Below are positions 44,390 through 51,639 of a stretch of DNA of 51,639 nucleotides, piece by piece. This DNA is from Acidiphilium sp. 37-60-79 (lineage in GTDB: Bacteria > Pseudomonadota > Alphaproteobacteria > Acetobacterales > Acetobacteraceae). How positions within the stretch are numbered: the first letter of the stretch is position 1; each line of letters opens with the position of its first letter. Location of the stretch: the NCBI GenBank assembly GCA_002279355.1, contig NCBV01000011.1, positions 1-51,639 of the forward strand, written 5' to 3'. A program made the translations under genes and the position numbers. The notes under the pieces are model-generated. The model made no database searches. It was given only the letters and a program-made list of their open reading frames with translations, and was not told the DNA's origin.

Positions 44390-45298
44390 TTACTTCGCGG
44401 AATTATCGGCCAACACTTCATACGGATGCACCTTCGGCACATTACCCTGCGCCGCATCCGCCTTTGCCTTCGCCAGCCAAGCCTGGAACTGCTTCATCGG
44501 CAACGCCACAATCTCGATCGGCATGTTATCGTGGTTCATCCCACAGATTTGGTTGCACTCGCCATAATAAACACCCGGCGATGCGATTTTTGTCCATTGA
44601 TGCCAAATCTGTCCCGGAATCGCATAACGCTGCACACCTAGCGACGGGATAAAGAAACTATGCAGCACATCGCCGCTGGTGATCTGAAACACAATTTTCT
44701 TACCCACCGGCACCACCAACGGATGATTCGCCGAAAGCTGCCGGATCTGCCCCGGCTTCAATTTATCGGGCGGAATTGCATAGGAGGTGAAATCAACCCC
44801 CTTCGCCCCCTTATAGGAATATTCCCAATACCATTGATGCCCAGTCACCCGCACCGTCATATATCGATTTTTGTAATCGGCCTGCTGATAAATCAGATTC
44901 AGCGACGGCACCACGACCGCGACCAGCAAAACCGCCGGCACCAACGTCCAGATCACCTCGATCAGGGTATTATGCGTGGTGGTCGAGGCAACCGGATTTT
45001 TCTTGGCGTTGAAGCGAAACACAATAAACGCGATCAAAACGCCAACCAGCGCCACCACCCCGAACATCATCCACAGCACATATTGCATCATCCAATCGAT
45101 GCTCTTCTCCACCGGGCTGGCCGAGGGCTGCAACCACCATTCCCAAGGCTGCGGCGCATGCACCGGCAACCCCGCCGAATTGGTCGGCAACCCCGCCGCC
45201 TGAGCCGTGTGCGCCATCGCGAATAGCGTGATCGTCGCCAAAGCCACGCAGCCCAACCGCGTCACCATCGAGGCCAATTTGGCCGGTCGCATCATCAT
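44390..45298 (-). CDS. ctaC: Cytochrome c oxidase subunit II
   Basis: A 302-residue subunit holding the CuA centre that accepts electrons from cytochrome c. A signal peptide of about 34 residues ends at AHTAQAAG. Two helices follow (about 68-90 and 108-130), and then the cupredoxin domain with TGHQWYWEYSYKG, VLHSFFIPSLG and the CuA loop GECNQICGMNHDNMPI (two Cys, His, Met). ATG 45298 is chosen from three consecutive ATGs; a TTG at 45310 has a slightly better-placed AAGGA, so the start is uncertain by a few residues. First gene of the run. Confidence 0.95.
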   Translation of the reverse strand: MMMRPAKLASMVTRLGCVALATITLFAMAHTAQAAGLPTNSAGLPVHAPQPWEWWLQPSASPVEKSIDWMMQYVLWMMFGVVALVGVLIAFIVFRFNAKKNPVASTTTHNTLIEVIWTLVPAVLLVAVVVPSLNLIYQQADYKNRYMTVRVTGHQWYWEYSYKGAKGVDFTSYAIPPDKLKPGQIRQLSANHPLVVPVGKKIVFQITSGDVLHSFFIPSLGVQRYAIPGQIWHQWTKIASPGVYYGECNQICGMNHDNMPIEIVALPMKQFQAWLAKAKADAAQGNVPKVHPYEVLADNSAK

Positions 45299-45390
45299 TT
45301 GCCGGGACAATTCCGAGTTTCCTTCGTCAGATAATCAATCCATTGCCGAGCACCCTCGCGCCCCGCACCGCTCAACGCCGATCACTGTCG

Positions 45391-45425
45391 TATGCCGTAT
45401 TATGGCATATATCACCGCACTTCAA
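45391..45425 (-). promoter_or_regulatory. Possible promoter and dyad upstream of ctaC
   Basis: On the minus strand TTGAAG (45425-45420) is followed 17 bp later by TAATAC, or 15 bp later by CATAAT, in an AT-rich patch about 95 bp before ctaC. The -10 region is framed by an inverted repeat TATGCC (45391-45396) / GGCATA (45404-45409), which could bind a regulator. Prediction by eye. Confidence 0.35.
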
Positions 45426-45458
45426 GCGCGCCCGATACAGCCATGGCAACAGTCGATT

Positions 45459-46136
45459 TTAGCGATTAATCAACGAAACAAGTTGAAAAATCCCTAACGG
45501 CGGCATTTCTGTCACCGAAGTAACCAGCCGCACACCCTCCGCATCGTCCACCGGAAACAGCCGGTCAAGGGTAAAATCGGGATGCCAGCCCAGACTACGC
45601 GACGCAGGTGTCATCAGCCGCTCCACCCATCCGCGCAGCCCATGGTCAATCGCGAAATGATTGACGAACAAAATCAGCCCGCCCGGCCGCACCACGCGCT
45701 GTAATTCACGCGCCAGCGCGCGCGGGTCCGGCACCACCGAGGCCACGAACATCGCCACCGCCACATCGAATTGACCCGTCTCAAAGCCAGTATCCTGCGC
45801 GTCCAATTCCAGGAGTGCTGAAACATGATCCAACCGCTCGCGCTGCACCCGCAACCGAGCCCGTTCCAGCATCTCGGTCGATAAATCGATACCAACGATG
45901 CGCTTATCACGCCGATACAGCGGCAGCGCCAACCCGGTGCCAACCCCCACCTCCAGCACGTGCGAGCCCGGCGCCGCATTCACCGCCGCCACCGCAGCCG
46001 TCCGCGCCCGGCGGGACACGGCACCGAACGCGGCATCATAAACACCCGCCCAGCGCCGATAGGCCTGCCTCACATCATCGGCATCCATCGCGTGGCGTGA
46101 CATGTCCCGATCTTGCGCCCGAATACTCTCGCCCAT
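45459..46136 (-). CDS. SAM-dependent methyltransferase, PmtA-like
   Basis: A 225-residue class I methyltransferase. The SAM-binding motif is VLEVGVGTGLALPLY, followed by IVGIDLSTEMLERARLRV and a post-II stretch FDVAVAMFVASVVPDPRALA. The pattern, including AYRRWAGVYDAAFGAV at the N-terminus, resembles bacterial phosphatidylethanolamine N-methyltransferases (PmtA) that make phosphatidylcholine, but ubiquinone-type methyltransferases look similar, so the substrate is not certain. ATG 46136 follows AGGGG; the in-frame ATGs at 46103 and 46184 are alternatives. Confidence 0.72.
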   Translation of the reverse strand: MGESIRAQDRDMSRHAMDADDVRQAYRRWAGVYDAAFGAVSRRARTAAVAAVNAAPGSHVLEVGVGTGLALPLYRRDKRIVGIDLSTEMLERARLRVQRERLDHVSALLELDAQDTGFETGQFDVAVAMFVASVVPDPRALARELQRVVRPGGLILFVNHFAIDHGLRGWVERLMTPASRSLGWHPDFTLDRLFPVDDAEGVRLVTSVTEMPPLGIFQLVSLINR

Positions 46137-46281
46137 GCTACCCCTAATCGGCGCGCTCTCCCCGCGCCTCCAGAGCATTCGCACGCCTGATCAATACACA
46201 CTTTTGATCCATCAACGCCGTGCTGCTCGCCCAACCAACCCTCTCTGTGCGGGAGTGGCTAGCCAAGCGCAAGCGTTAAGA

Positions 46282-46833
46282 TCAGGCCGCGTCGCTCCGC
46301 CGATCGCGCACCCGCACATAAGCGATCTCCGCATGCGCCGCACAATAGGGTTTGCCGGTCATCGCTGAATCATCGCAAAATCGAAAAGAAGCTGTTCCCG
46401 GCTCACCAATCGGCCAGCAGCACGCGGCCACACGCGGTGTCGAAGCGGCCCGGGAAACCAGCGCGGGCGCCATGGTCACCCGACGCATCGGCGCCGACGT
46501 CGTGACCGGTTGCGCCTCATCATCGTCAGCCTCCAGCACCACCGACTCGCGCGGCGATGGCGGTTCCACACCTGTCTGGCGCAGCATCGGCCCGGCCGAC
46601 GTCAAAGGTGGCAAGGTCGGCCCATGCATCCGACGCGGGGGCGCTGCACGGCGTGGACCAGCCTGCGCGCCATCGCGGCGAATGGGTGAGGGACGCCCCT
46701 GCAAATCCAACCGATGCGCCTTCCCGACCACCGCATTTTTCGATATGCCCAGCCGTCGGCCAATTTCGGCAGTGGTCAGCCCCTCGGCCCATAATGCCCG
46801 CAACCGGGTGACGAGATCCTCAGACCATTCCAT
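46282..46833 (-). CDS. gcrA: GcrA cell-cycle regulator
   Basis: A 183-residue alphaproteobacterial regulator that binds sigma-70 RNA polymerase and acts at promoters with methylated GANTC sites. The N-terminal helix-turn-helix (EWSEDLVTRLRALWAEGLTT, then EIGRRLGISKNAVVGKAHRL) is diagnostic. A Pro/Arg-rich linker and the C-terminal module CCWPIGEPGTASFRFCDD, followed by GKPYCAAHAEIAYV, are also as expected. ATG 46833 follows GGAGG. The linker is a little longer than in Caulobacter GcrA. The partner methyltransferase gene ccrM is not in the window. Confidence 0.95.
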   Translation of the reverse strand: MEWSEDLVTRLRALWAEGLTTAEIGRRLGISKNAVVGKAHRLDLQGRPSPIRRDGAQAGPRRAAPPRRMHGPTLPPLTSAGPMLRQTGVEPPSPRESVVLEADDDEAQPVTTSAPMRRVTMAPALVSRAASTPRVAACCWPIGEPGTASFRFCDDSAMTGKPYCAAHAEIAYVRVRDRRSDAA

Positions 46834-46941
46834 GCTCAGCCTCCATTGATATACCAAATACGGTATAGCAGAGGCCGCCAATCCTCAATATATAGTTTGA
46901 TCGCCCAGCAAAGATTTCTGTGGAAAACTATCCGAATCGCT

Positions 46942-47478
46942 TCACTTAATCGCTTCGTTGGCAAAATCGCCCCAAAAATCCCGCCGCCGCAGCCAGCCGG
47001 TGCGATGATCAACAAGCACCCGGCACCAATGCGCCCCGGCATCGCAATGGCGGATCACGCCCACCACACCCTTGTCCAAATACGCGACCGGCCGCCCATC
47101 GGCCGTTGGTTGTGCGCGCACCGTATGACGGCCACCAACCACAATAAACCCTCGCGCCCCATGCAGCAGCGCCTCATGGATCCAACCCGTGGCGCCATCA
47201 GGCAACAGCACTTTGCGCCAAACATTAAATTCGCCAATCACCTCAACCGGCATATCGCGCCAGTGATAATCCCACAAAATCGGGTAGCGAAAACCAGGGC
47301 CCGCCCGCACATAGGCTTTATCGGTCGCCAAGCTCTCAAATCGCGGCACCGGCCAGCCGGTCGATTTGCCCACCGACGGCCCTGGCCCGACCCCCACCAC
47401 CGGCGCGTGCCAACCCGCCAGCACCAAGCCGATCAGCGCCAATCCCGCCGCCCGCTTCACCCGCCCAAGCTTAATCAT
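46942..47478 (-). CDS. SH3-domain protein, probably secreted
   Basis: A 178-residue protein with an N-terminal signal-like segment (KRAAGLALIGLVLAGWHA) and two SH3-like repeats. The first includes AYVRAGPGFRYPILWDYHWR and TGWIHEALL, the second HTVRAQPTADGRPVAYLDKG and TGWLRRRDFWG. Such bacterial SH3 proteins (COG3807-like) are periplasmic and often bind peptidoglycan or other envelope parts; the exact role is unknown. The start lies inside the end of the MoeB-like gene (8-bp overlap) with GGAGGG well placed, so expression is coupled to it. Confidence 0.82.
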   Translation of the reverse strand: MIKLGRVKRAAGLALIGLVLAGWHAPVVGVGPGPSVGKSTGWPVPRFESLATDKAYVRAGPGFRYPILWDYHWRDMPVEVIGEFNVWRKVLLPDGATGWIHEALLHGARGFIVVGGRHTVRAQPTADGRPVAYLDKGVVGVIRHCDAGAHWCRVLVDHRTGWLRRRDFWGDFANEAIK

Positions 47479-48250
47479 CGTGATGCCCTCCGCCGCAGAC
47501 AGCGCAATCAGGATTGCGCGGGATCGCAATCCGGCGAAACTGCATATCGAGCGCATCCCACAGCAGCAAAATCCCCGCAAGCGAGGTGCCAATGCCCAAA
47601 ATTTCCTTCATCGCCTCGCTCGCCTGCAAAACCCCCATCACCCCGGTCACCGGCCCCAACACCCCGGCTTCCGAGCAGCGCGGCACCAATCCCGGCGGCG
47701 GTGGTTCAGGGTATAAACACCGGTAGCACGGGTAGTTGGCCCCGGCCTGTGGCTTAAATGTCGATAATTGCCCCTCAAACCGCAGCACCGCGGCTGAAAT
47801 CAAAGTCCGCTTGGCACGCACACACGCATCCGCCACCAAAAACCGGGTCTCGAAATTATCGGTCCCATCCAGCACCAGATCATAATCCGCAACCAGCCGA
47901 TCGACATTGCCCGCATCAATCCGCGCCCATAGCGGCTCAATCGTCACCAGCCCATTCACCGCTGCCATCGCGACCGCCGCCGATTCGGTTTTCGCCACGC
48001 CAATCCGCGCCTCGCTATGGGCGATTTGGCGCTGCAAATTCGATAGCTCGACATGGTCGTGATCGACCAACCCAATCCGCCCGATCCCCGCCGCCGCCAA
48101 ATACAGCGCCGCCGGCGAGCCCAACCCGCCCGCGCCAATAATCAACACCGACGCCGCCCGTAGCTTTGCCTGCCCGGTGCCGCCCACCTCCTTCAGCAAA
48201 ATATGCCGCGAATAACGCTGAATCTCCGCTTCGGAAAAATCTAAGGTCAT
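47471..48250 (-). CDS. moeB: MoeB/ThiF-family sulfur-carrier adenylyltransferase
   Basis: A 259-residue E1-like enzyme that adenylates the C-terminus of a small sulfur carrier (MoaD for molybdopterin, or ThiS for thiazole). It has [16 protein letters not shown], the nucleotide motif [53 protein letters not shown], and zinc-binding CxxC pairs (YPCYRCLY and CAVCGG). There is no rhodanese domain. MoeB versus ThiF cannot be settled because no moa or thi genes are beside it; MoeB fits the length best. ATG 48250 is chosen; it diverges from queC. Confidence 0.85.
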   Translation of the reverse strand: MTLDFSEAEIQRYSRHILLKEVGGTGQAKLRAASVLIIGAGGLGSPAALYLAAAGIGRIGLVDHDHVELSNLQRQIAHSEARIGVAKTESAAVAMAAVNGLVTIEPLWARIDAGNVDRLVADYDLVLDGTDNFETRFLVADACVRAKRTLISAAVLRFEGQLSTFKPQAGANYPCYRCLYPEPPPPGLVPRCSEAGVLGPVTGVMGVLQASEAMKEILGIGTSLAGILLLWDALDMQFRRIAIPRNPDCAVCGGGHHDD

Positions 48251-48333
48251 CCGCCCGGAATCGCACCCCAAGCCCGCTTAATCAAGAGCAACCCCTCCTT
48301 GATCCGCCCGCCAACTCCGGGCAGGGTCCGCGC

Positions 48334-49074
48334 ATGCCGCACCAAAATCCACCACCCCACGCCACCGCCGCCCTCGTGCTGTTCTCTGGCGGCCAAGACA
48401 GCGCCACCTGCCTCGCCGATGCGCTGGCCCGCTATCAGCGTGTCGAGACCATCGGATTTTTCTACGGCCAGCGCCACGAGATTGAAATCGATTGCCGCGC
48501 CCCGCTGCGCAGCGCCATCGCCGCCGCTTCACCCTTTGGCGACCGGCTCGGCGCGGACCATATGCTCAATATCGAACCCGCCCTCACCGCGCTCGGCGCC
48601 ACCGCGATGACCAGTGCGATGGAGATCACCGTCACCGAATCCGGCCTGCCCAGCACCTTCGTGCCCGGCCGCAACCTGCTGTTTCTCACCTACGCCGCCG
48701 CCCTCGCCTATCGGCGCGACCTGCACGCGCTGGTCGGCGGCATGTGCGAGACCGATTATTCCGGCTACCCTGATTGCCGTGCCACCACCATGGCGGCGAT
48801 GCAATCGGCGCTAACCCTCGGCCTTGACCGCCCCATCCTGATCGACACACCGCTGATGGGTCTCGACAAAGCAGCCACCTGGCGCCTCGCCGAGCGCCTC
48901 GGTGGACCGGCGATGATCGAGGCTATTCGCGTGCTCTCGCATAGCTGCTATCGGGGTGATCGCAGCCATCTCCATGGCTGGGGCTATGGCTGCGATGATT
49001 GTCCCGCCTGTGCATTGCGCAAATCGGGCTGGATGCGCTATCGAAATTCTTCCAACGCTGAGGCAGGCCAATAG
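48334..49074 (+). CDS. queC: 7-cyano-7-deazaguanine synthase QueC
   Basis: A 246-residue ATP-dependent amidoligase-type enzyme that converts 7-carboxy-7-deazaguanine to preQ0, the precursor of queuosine in tRNA. The PP-loop [18 protein letters not shown] is near residue 14, with [31 protein letters not shown] and [15 protein letters not shown] following. The zinc site is formed by HSCYRGD and [18 protein letters not shown] 48334 is the start that gives a normal-length protein; the open frame upstream lies antisense to the MoeB gene. Other que genes are not present. Confidence 0.95.
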   Translation: MPHQNPPPHATAALVLFSGGQDSATCLADALARYQRVETIGFFYGQRHEIEIDCRAPLRSAIAAASPFGDRLGADHMLNIEPALTALGATAMTSAMEITVTESGLPSTFVPGRNLLFLTYAAALAYRRDLHALVGGMCETDYSGYPDCRATTMAAMQSALTLGLDRPILIDTPLMGLDKAATWRLAERLGGPAMIEAIRVLSHSCYRGDRSHLHGWGYGCDDCPACALRKSGWMRYRNSSNAEAGQ

Positions 49075-49187
49075 AAATTGCATCCAGTCTATGGTATAAA
49101 ATGTATAAACTGCATCGCAGCGGCAAGCGTCGGCTGTCTGCCCGCTTTTGGGTCAATGACGCGTTGAGTGAATGGGTCTAGCGAATT

Positions 49188-50600
49188 ATGAAGGCGATTA
49201 ACTCCATCCGCATGGGCGGCGTCGATGTCCTGCCCCTGGTGGAGGGCGGCAAAGGCGTTGCTGTCTCGAATGGTCTCTCGGCCGGTCATTGGGCCGCCGC
49301 CGGTGGTGTTGGCACGATCAGCGCGGTCAATGCCGATAGCTACGATGCCAGCGGCCAGCCGATCCCGCAAATCTATCATGGCCGCACCCGGCGGGATCGC
49401 CATGAAGAACTCATCGCCTACGCGATCCAAGGCGGCATCGCCCAGGCCAAGCGCGCTTATGAATCCTCCAACGGCCAAGGCCGGATCAACGCCAATATCC
49501 TATGGGAAATGGGCGGCGCTGAGCGCGTGATCACCGGCGTTCTCGAGAGTGCCAAAGGCCTGATCAGCGGCATCACCTGCGGTGCGGGCATGCCCTATCG
49601 CCTCTCCGAAATCGCTGCCAAATTCAACGTGCATTATTACCCGATCATCTCCTCCGCCCGCGCCTTCAACGCGCTCTGGCGCCGCGCCTATCACCGCGTC
49701 TCCGACCTGCTCGGCGGGGTGGTTTATGAAGATCCCTGGCTTGCCGGTGGCCATAACGGCCTGTCGAACGGCGAGGACCCGACCAAGCCGGAAAGCCCGC
49801 TCCCGCGAGTAATCGCGCTGCGCAGACAAATGCGCGAATTCGGCCTCGGCGAAACCCCGATCATCATGGCGGGTGGTGTTTGGTGGCTCGAAGAATGGGA
49901 AGAATGGATCGATAATCCCGAGCTTGGCCCGATCGCCTTCCAATTCGGCACCCGCCCGCTGCTGACCCAGGAAAGCCCGATCAGCGAGGCATGGAAACAG
50001 CGCCTGCTCACCCTGCAAGAGGGCGATATTTTCCTCAATCGCTTCTCGCCCACCGGATTTTATTCCAGTGCGGTGAATAACGAGTTCATCGGCGATCTGC
50101 GCGCCCGTTCGGAGCGGCAAATCCCCTACACCACCGAACTCGTCGGCGAACATACCGCCGAACTGCCGATCGGTCCGCGTAGCCGCATCGTCTATGTCAC
50201 CCCAGGTGATCTCAACCGCGCCCGCACCTGGATCGCCGAAGGCTTTACCGAAGCCTTGCGCACCCCGGATCAAACCATGGTATTCGTCACCCCGGACGCA
50301 TCGGAAGACATAAGGCGCGATCAAGTTAATTGCATGGGCTGCCTCTCGCATTGCCGTTTCTCCAACTGGTCACAGGAAGGCCCGGATTACGATAATGGCA
50401 AAAAGGCCGATCCACGCAGCTTTTGCATCCAAAAAACCCTGCAAGACATCATCCATGATCACCATGATCCGGCCTCGGTCGATCACAATTTGATGTTCAG
50501 CGGTCATAATGGCTACCGCTTCGCGCGCGATCCGTTCTATTCTAATGGCTTCATTCCCTCGGTGAAGGAATTGGTCGAACGAATCATGACGGGACGTTGA
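49188..50600 (+). CDS. Nitronate monooxygenase-like flavoprotein with a four-Cys cluster
   Basis: A 470-residue FMN enzyme of the nitronate monooxygenase/enoyl-reductase barrel family. The N-terminal half fits the barrel (GGKGVAVSNGLSAGHWAAAG, GLISGITCGAGMPY, FNVHYYPIISSARAFNALWR, GHNG and IIMAGGVWWLEEWEEW, FGTRPLLTQESPIS). The last ~100 residues add a cysteine module: Cys382, Cys385 and Cys389 in NCMGCLSHCRF, then Cys413 in RSFCIQKTL, spacing that could bind a [4Fe-4S] cluster. Typical nitronate monooxygenases are shorter (about 320-380) and lack this. Substrate is unknown. It sits between queC and bpt, all on the plus strand, with a weak ribosome site. Confidence 0.8.
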   Translation: MKAINSIRMGGVDVLPLVEGGKGVAVSNGLSAGHWAAAGGVGTISAVNADSYDASGQPIPQIYHGRTRRDRHEELIAYAIQGGIAQAKRAYESSNGQGRINANILWEMGGAERVITGVLESAKGLISGITCGAGMPYRLSEIAAKFNVHYYPIISSARAFNALWRRAYHRVSDLLGGVVYEDPWLAGGHNGLSNGEDPTKPESPLPRVIALRRQMREFGLGETPIIMAGGVWWLEEWEEWIDNPELGPIAFQFGTRPLLTQESPISEAWKQRLLTLQEGDIFLNRFSPTGFYSSAVNNEFIGDLRARSERQIPYTTELVGEHTAELPIGPRSRIVYVTPGDLNRARTWIAEGFTEALRTPDQTMVFVTPDASEDIRRDQVNCMGCLSHCRFSNWSQEGPDYDNGKKADPRSFCIQKTLQDIIHDHHDPASVDHNLMFSGHNGYRFARDPFYSNGFIPSVKELVERIMTGR

Positions 50601-50694
50601 ACGATAGGGCATTGAACCATGACGATGCAGAGCGCCGCCTCCCGCGCCATCAACTCGGCGACCGCGTGAATCGTCACACGGGGCCGATGCGCGC

Positions 50695-50792
50695 ATGACC
50701 CACAGACCCCGTCAGGCGTAGCATGACCCACAGACCCCGTCAGGCGTAGCATGACCCACAGACCCCGTCAGGCGTAGCATGACCCACAGACC
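50695..50792 (+). repeat. 28-bp tandem repeat: three mini-ORFs leading into bpt
   Basis: Three exact copies of a 28-bp unit (50695-50722, 50723-50750, 50751-50778) are followed by its first 14 bases, which are the first codons of bpt. Each full copy reads ATG, seven codons (Thr-His-Arg-Pro-Arg-Gln-Ala) and TAG, then one C before the next ATG. Thus each mini-ORF stop is one base from the next start, and the last stop is one base from the bpt ATG. The peptide matches the start of Bpt (MTHRP), so the array probably arose by duplication of the gene's 5' end. Confidence 0.9.
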
Positions 50793-51564
50793 GCCGCAAT
50801 TCTTCTACACCACGGCCTCACTGCCTTGTCCCTATGTCGAAGGCCGGACCGAGCGAAAAGTCGTCACCGATCTGGCCGGACTCAACGCCGACTCCCTGCA
50901 TGACCGGCTTTCGCGCGGCGGGTTCCGGCGCAGCCATAATATCGCCTACGCCCCGGTCTGCCCCGGCTGCCGCTCCTGCATTCCAATCCGCATCCGCGCC
51001 GCCGAATTCATCCCCAGCCGCACCCAGCGCCGCATCGCCGCCGCCAATGCCGATCTGCACGCCTATGAAATGCCGCCGCGCGCCACCGGTGAACAATTTC
51101 TCCTGTTCCAACGCTATCAGCGCACCCGCCATGGCGAGGGCGATATGGCCGCGATGAGCTTTTATGATTATCGCGCCATGGTCGAAGACACCCCGATCGA
51201 AACCTGGTTGGTCGAGTTCCGCGACAAGGAAGACCGTCTCATCGGCGGCTGCCTGACCGATCGGCTGACCGATGGTCTCTCCGCCGTCTATTCCTTCTAC
51301 GCGCCGGAATTGCCGCGCCGCTCGCTCGGCACCCAAGCAATCCTCTGGCTGGTCTCGCGCGCGCAGGAGCTAAAACTCCCTTATGTCTATCTCGGCTACT
51401 GGGTGCCCGAAAGCCCGAAAATGGCCTATAAGGCCAAATTCAGTCAATCCGAAGTGCTGATCGGCAATAGCTGGATCGATCTCGCAGCCCAATCACATTT
51501 TCCCTCCGCCACCATAGCGCACCAACCGCTCGCGGTGCCCAGCGCACCGATGTCCACCGGCTGA
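50779..51564 (+). CDS. bpt: Aspartate/glutamate leucyltransferase
   Basis: A 261-residue aminoacyl-tRNA-protein transferase that attaches leucine to proteins beginning with Asp or Glu, marking them for ClpS-ClpAP degradation (N-degron pathway). Family segments are SLPCPYVEGRTERKVVTDL, GFRRSHNIAYAPVCPGCRSC (with CxxC), IRAAEFIPSRTQRRI, YQRTRHGEGDMAAMSFYDY and LGYWVPESPKMAYKAKF. The start is set at 50779 by homology to Bpt N-termini (MTHRPPQFFYTT); upstream ATGs in the repeat are in other frames or end at TAG. The ribosome site is only a weak AGG, seven bases before the ATG, within the repeat. No ClpS/ClpA gene is in the window. Confidence 0.93.
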   Translation: MTHRPPQFFYTTASLPCPYVEGRTERKVVTDLAGLNADSLHDRLSRGGFRRSHNIAYAPVCPGCRSCIPIRIRAAEFIPSRTQRRIAAANADLHAYEMPPRATGEQFLLFQRYQRTRHGEGDMAAMSFYDYRAMVEDTPIETWLVEFRDKEDRLIGGCLTDRLTDGLSAVYSFYAPELPRRSLGTQAILWLVSRAQELKLPYVYLGYWVPESPKMAYKAKFSQSEVLIGNSWIDLAAQSHFPSATIAHQPLAVPSAPMSTG

Positions 51565-51592
51565 GCAACCAGCCCCTTATCGGAGTTCACCC

Positions 51593-51639
51593 ATGCTACA
51601 CACCCCCCCCGCATTCCACCGCGCCGCCGCCTCGGTCAA
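51593..51639 (+). CDS. 5' end of a gene cut by the window edge
   Basis: ATG 51593 follows CGGAG at a suitable distance, 28 bp after the bpt stop. The visible 15 codons read MLHTPPAFHRAAASV. They include a run of eight C residues (51603-51610). The start looks real, but too little is present to name the product; a gamma-glutamyltransferase-like or other hydrolase start is possible but unsupported. Confidence 0.5.
   Translation, partial: MLHTPPAFHRAAASV

Noticed and set aside
50695-50778. Reading the bpt gene from one of the upstream ATGs in the 28-bp repeats
   Set aside because: Each upstream ATG meets a TAG after eight codons, so none can extend the bpt protein.

Overview
This window reads as a chromosomal segment of an alphaproteobacterium, most likely a member of the Acetobacteraceae (Rhodospirillales) close to acidophiles such as Acidiphilium or Acidocella. 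The placement is inferred from gene content, not from a database search. GcrA and MucR point to Alphaproteobacteria; the hpnABCDE hopanoid run, the three-gene pnt transhydrogenase, the ctaCDB-x-E-surf1 oxidase run and the isocitrate dehydrogenase with a C-terminal extension fit Acetobacteraceae. Nearly all genes are core or housekeeping genes. I saw no rRNA or tRNA gene, insertion sequence, prophage or CRISPR array.

Layout. 1-6.3 kb: a Cache-HAMP sensor without an output domain, a cluster of palindromes, isocitrate dehydrogenase, a small Ala/His-rich protein, a DUF2177 membrane protein, glutathione synthetase, a lipoprotein and a bactofilin. 6.6-14 kb: a PfkB-family kinase, then a compact Flp/Tad pilus locus (flp, cpaB, cpaE, cpaF, tadB, tadC) and a convergent DUF2889 gene. 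14-18.6 kb: an MFS drug exporter, a TusA-like protein, the MucR regulator, a CPBP membrane protease and a ferredoxin-NADP reductase. 18.7-25.5 kb: tsaE-addB-addA, an overlapping run including the AddAB recombination helicase-nuclease. 25.6-30.8 kb: hpnA-hpnB-hpnC-hpnD-hpnE, which makes squalene for hopanoids and modifies the hopanoid side chain; no squalene-hopene cyclase gene is adjacent.

30.8-38.4 kb: a cell-wall amidase, an FAD amine oxidase, a double cupin, the proton-translocating transhydrogenase (pntAA-pntAB-pntB), a ClpP peptidase and a LysR regulator. 38.4-45.3 kb, on the minus strand: aa3-type cytochrome c oxidase genes (ctaC, ctaD, ctaB, a small membrane protein, ctaE, surf1) ending in an M32 carboxypeptidase; no ctaG lies in the run. 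45.4-51.6 kb: a methyltransferase, gcrA, an SH3 protein coupled to a MoeB/ThiF-type E1 enzyme, queC, a nitronate-monooxygenase-like flavoprotein with a four-cysteine cluster, the leucyltransferase gene bpt and the first codons of another gene.

No wholly new multi-gene system stands out. The most unusual signal is just before bpt: three exact 28-bp tandem copies, each holding a complete eight-codon mini-ORF whose peptide starts like Bpt itself, with each stop codon one base before the next ATG. Next are the palindrome cluster at about 1.3 kb, paired TCCGG boxes spaced 11 bp apart upstream of flp, and a second double hairpin at about 32.9 kb.
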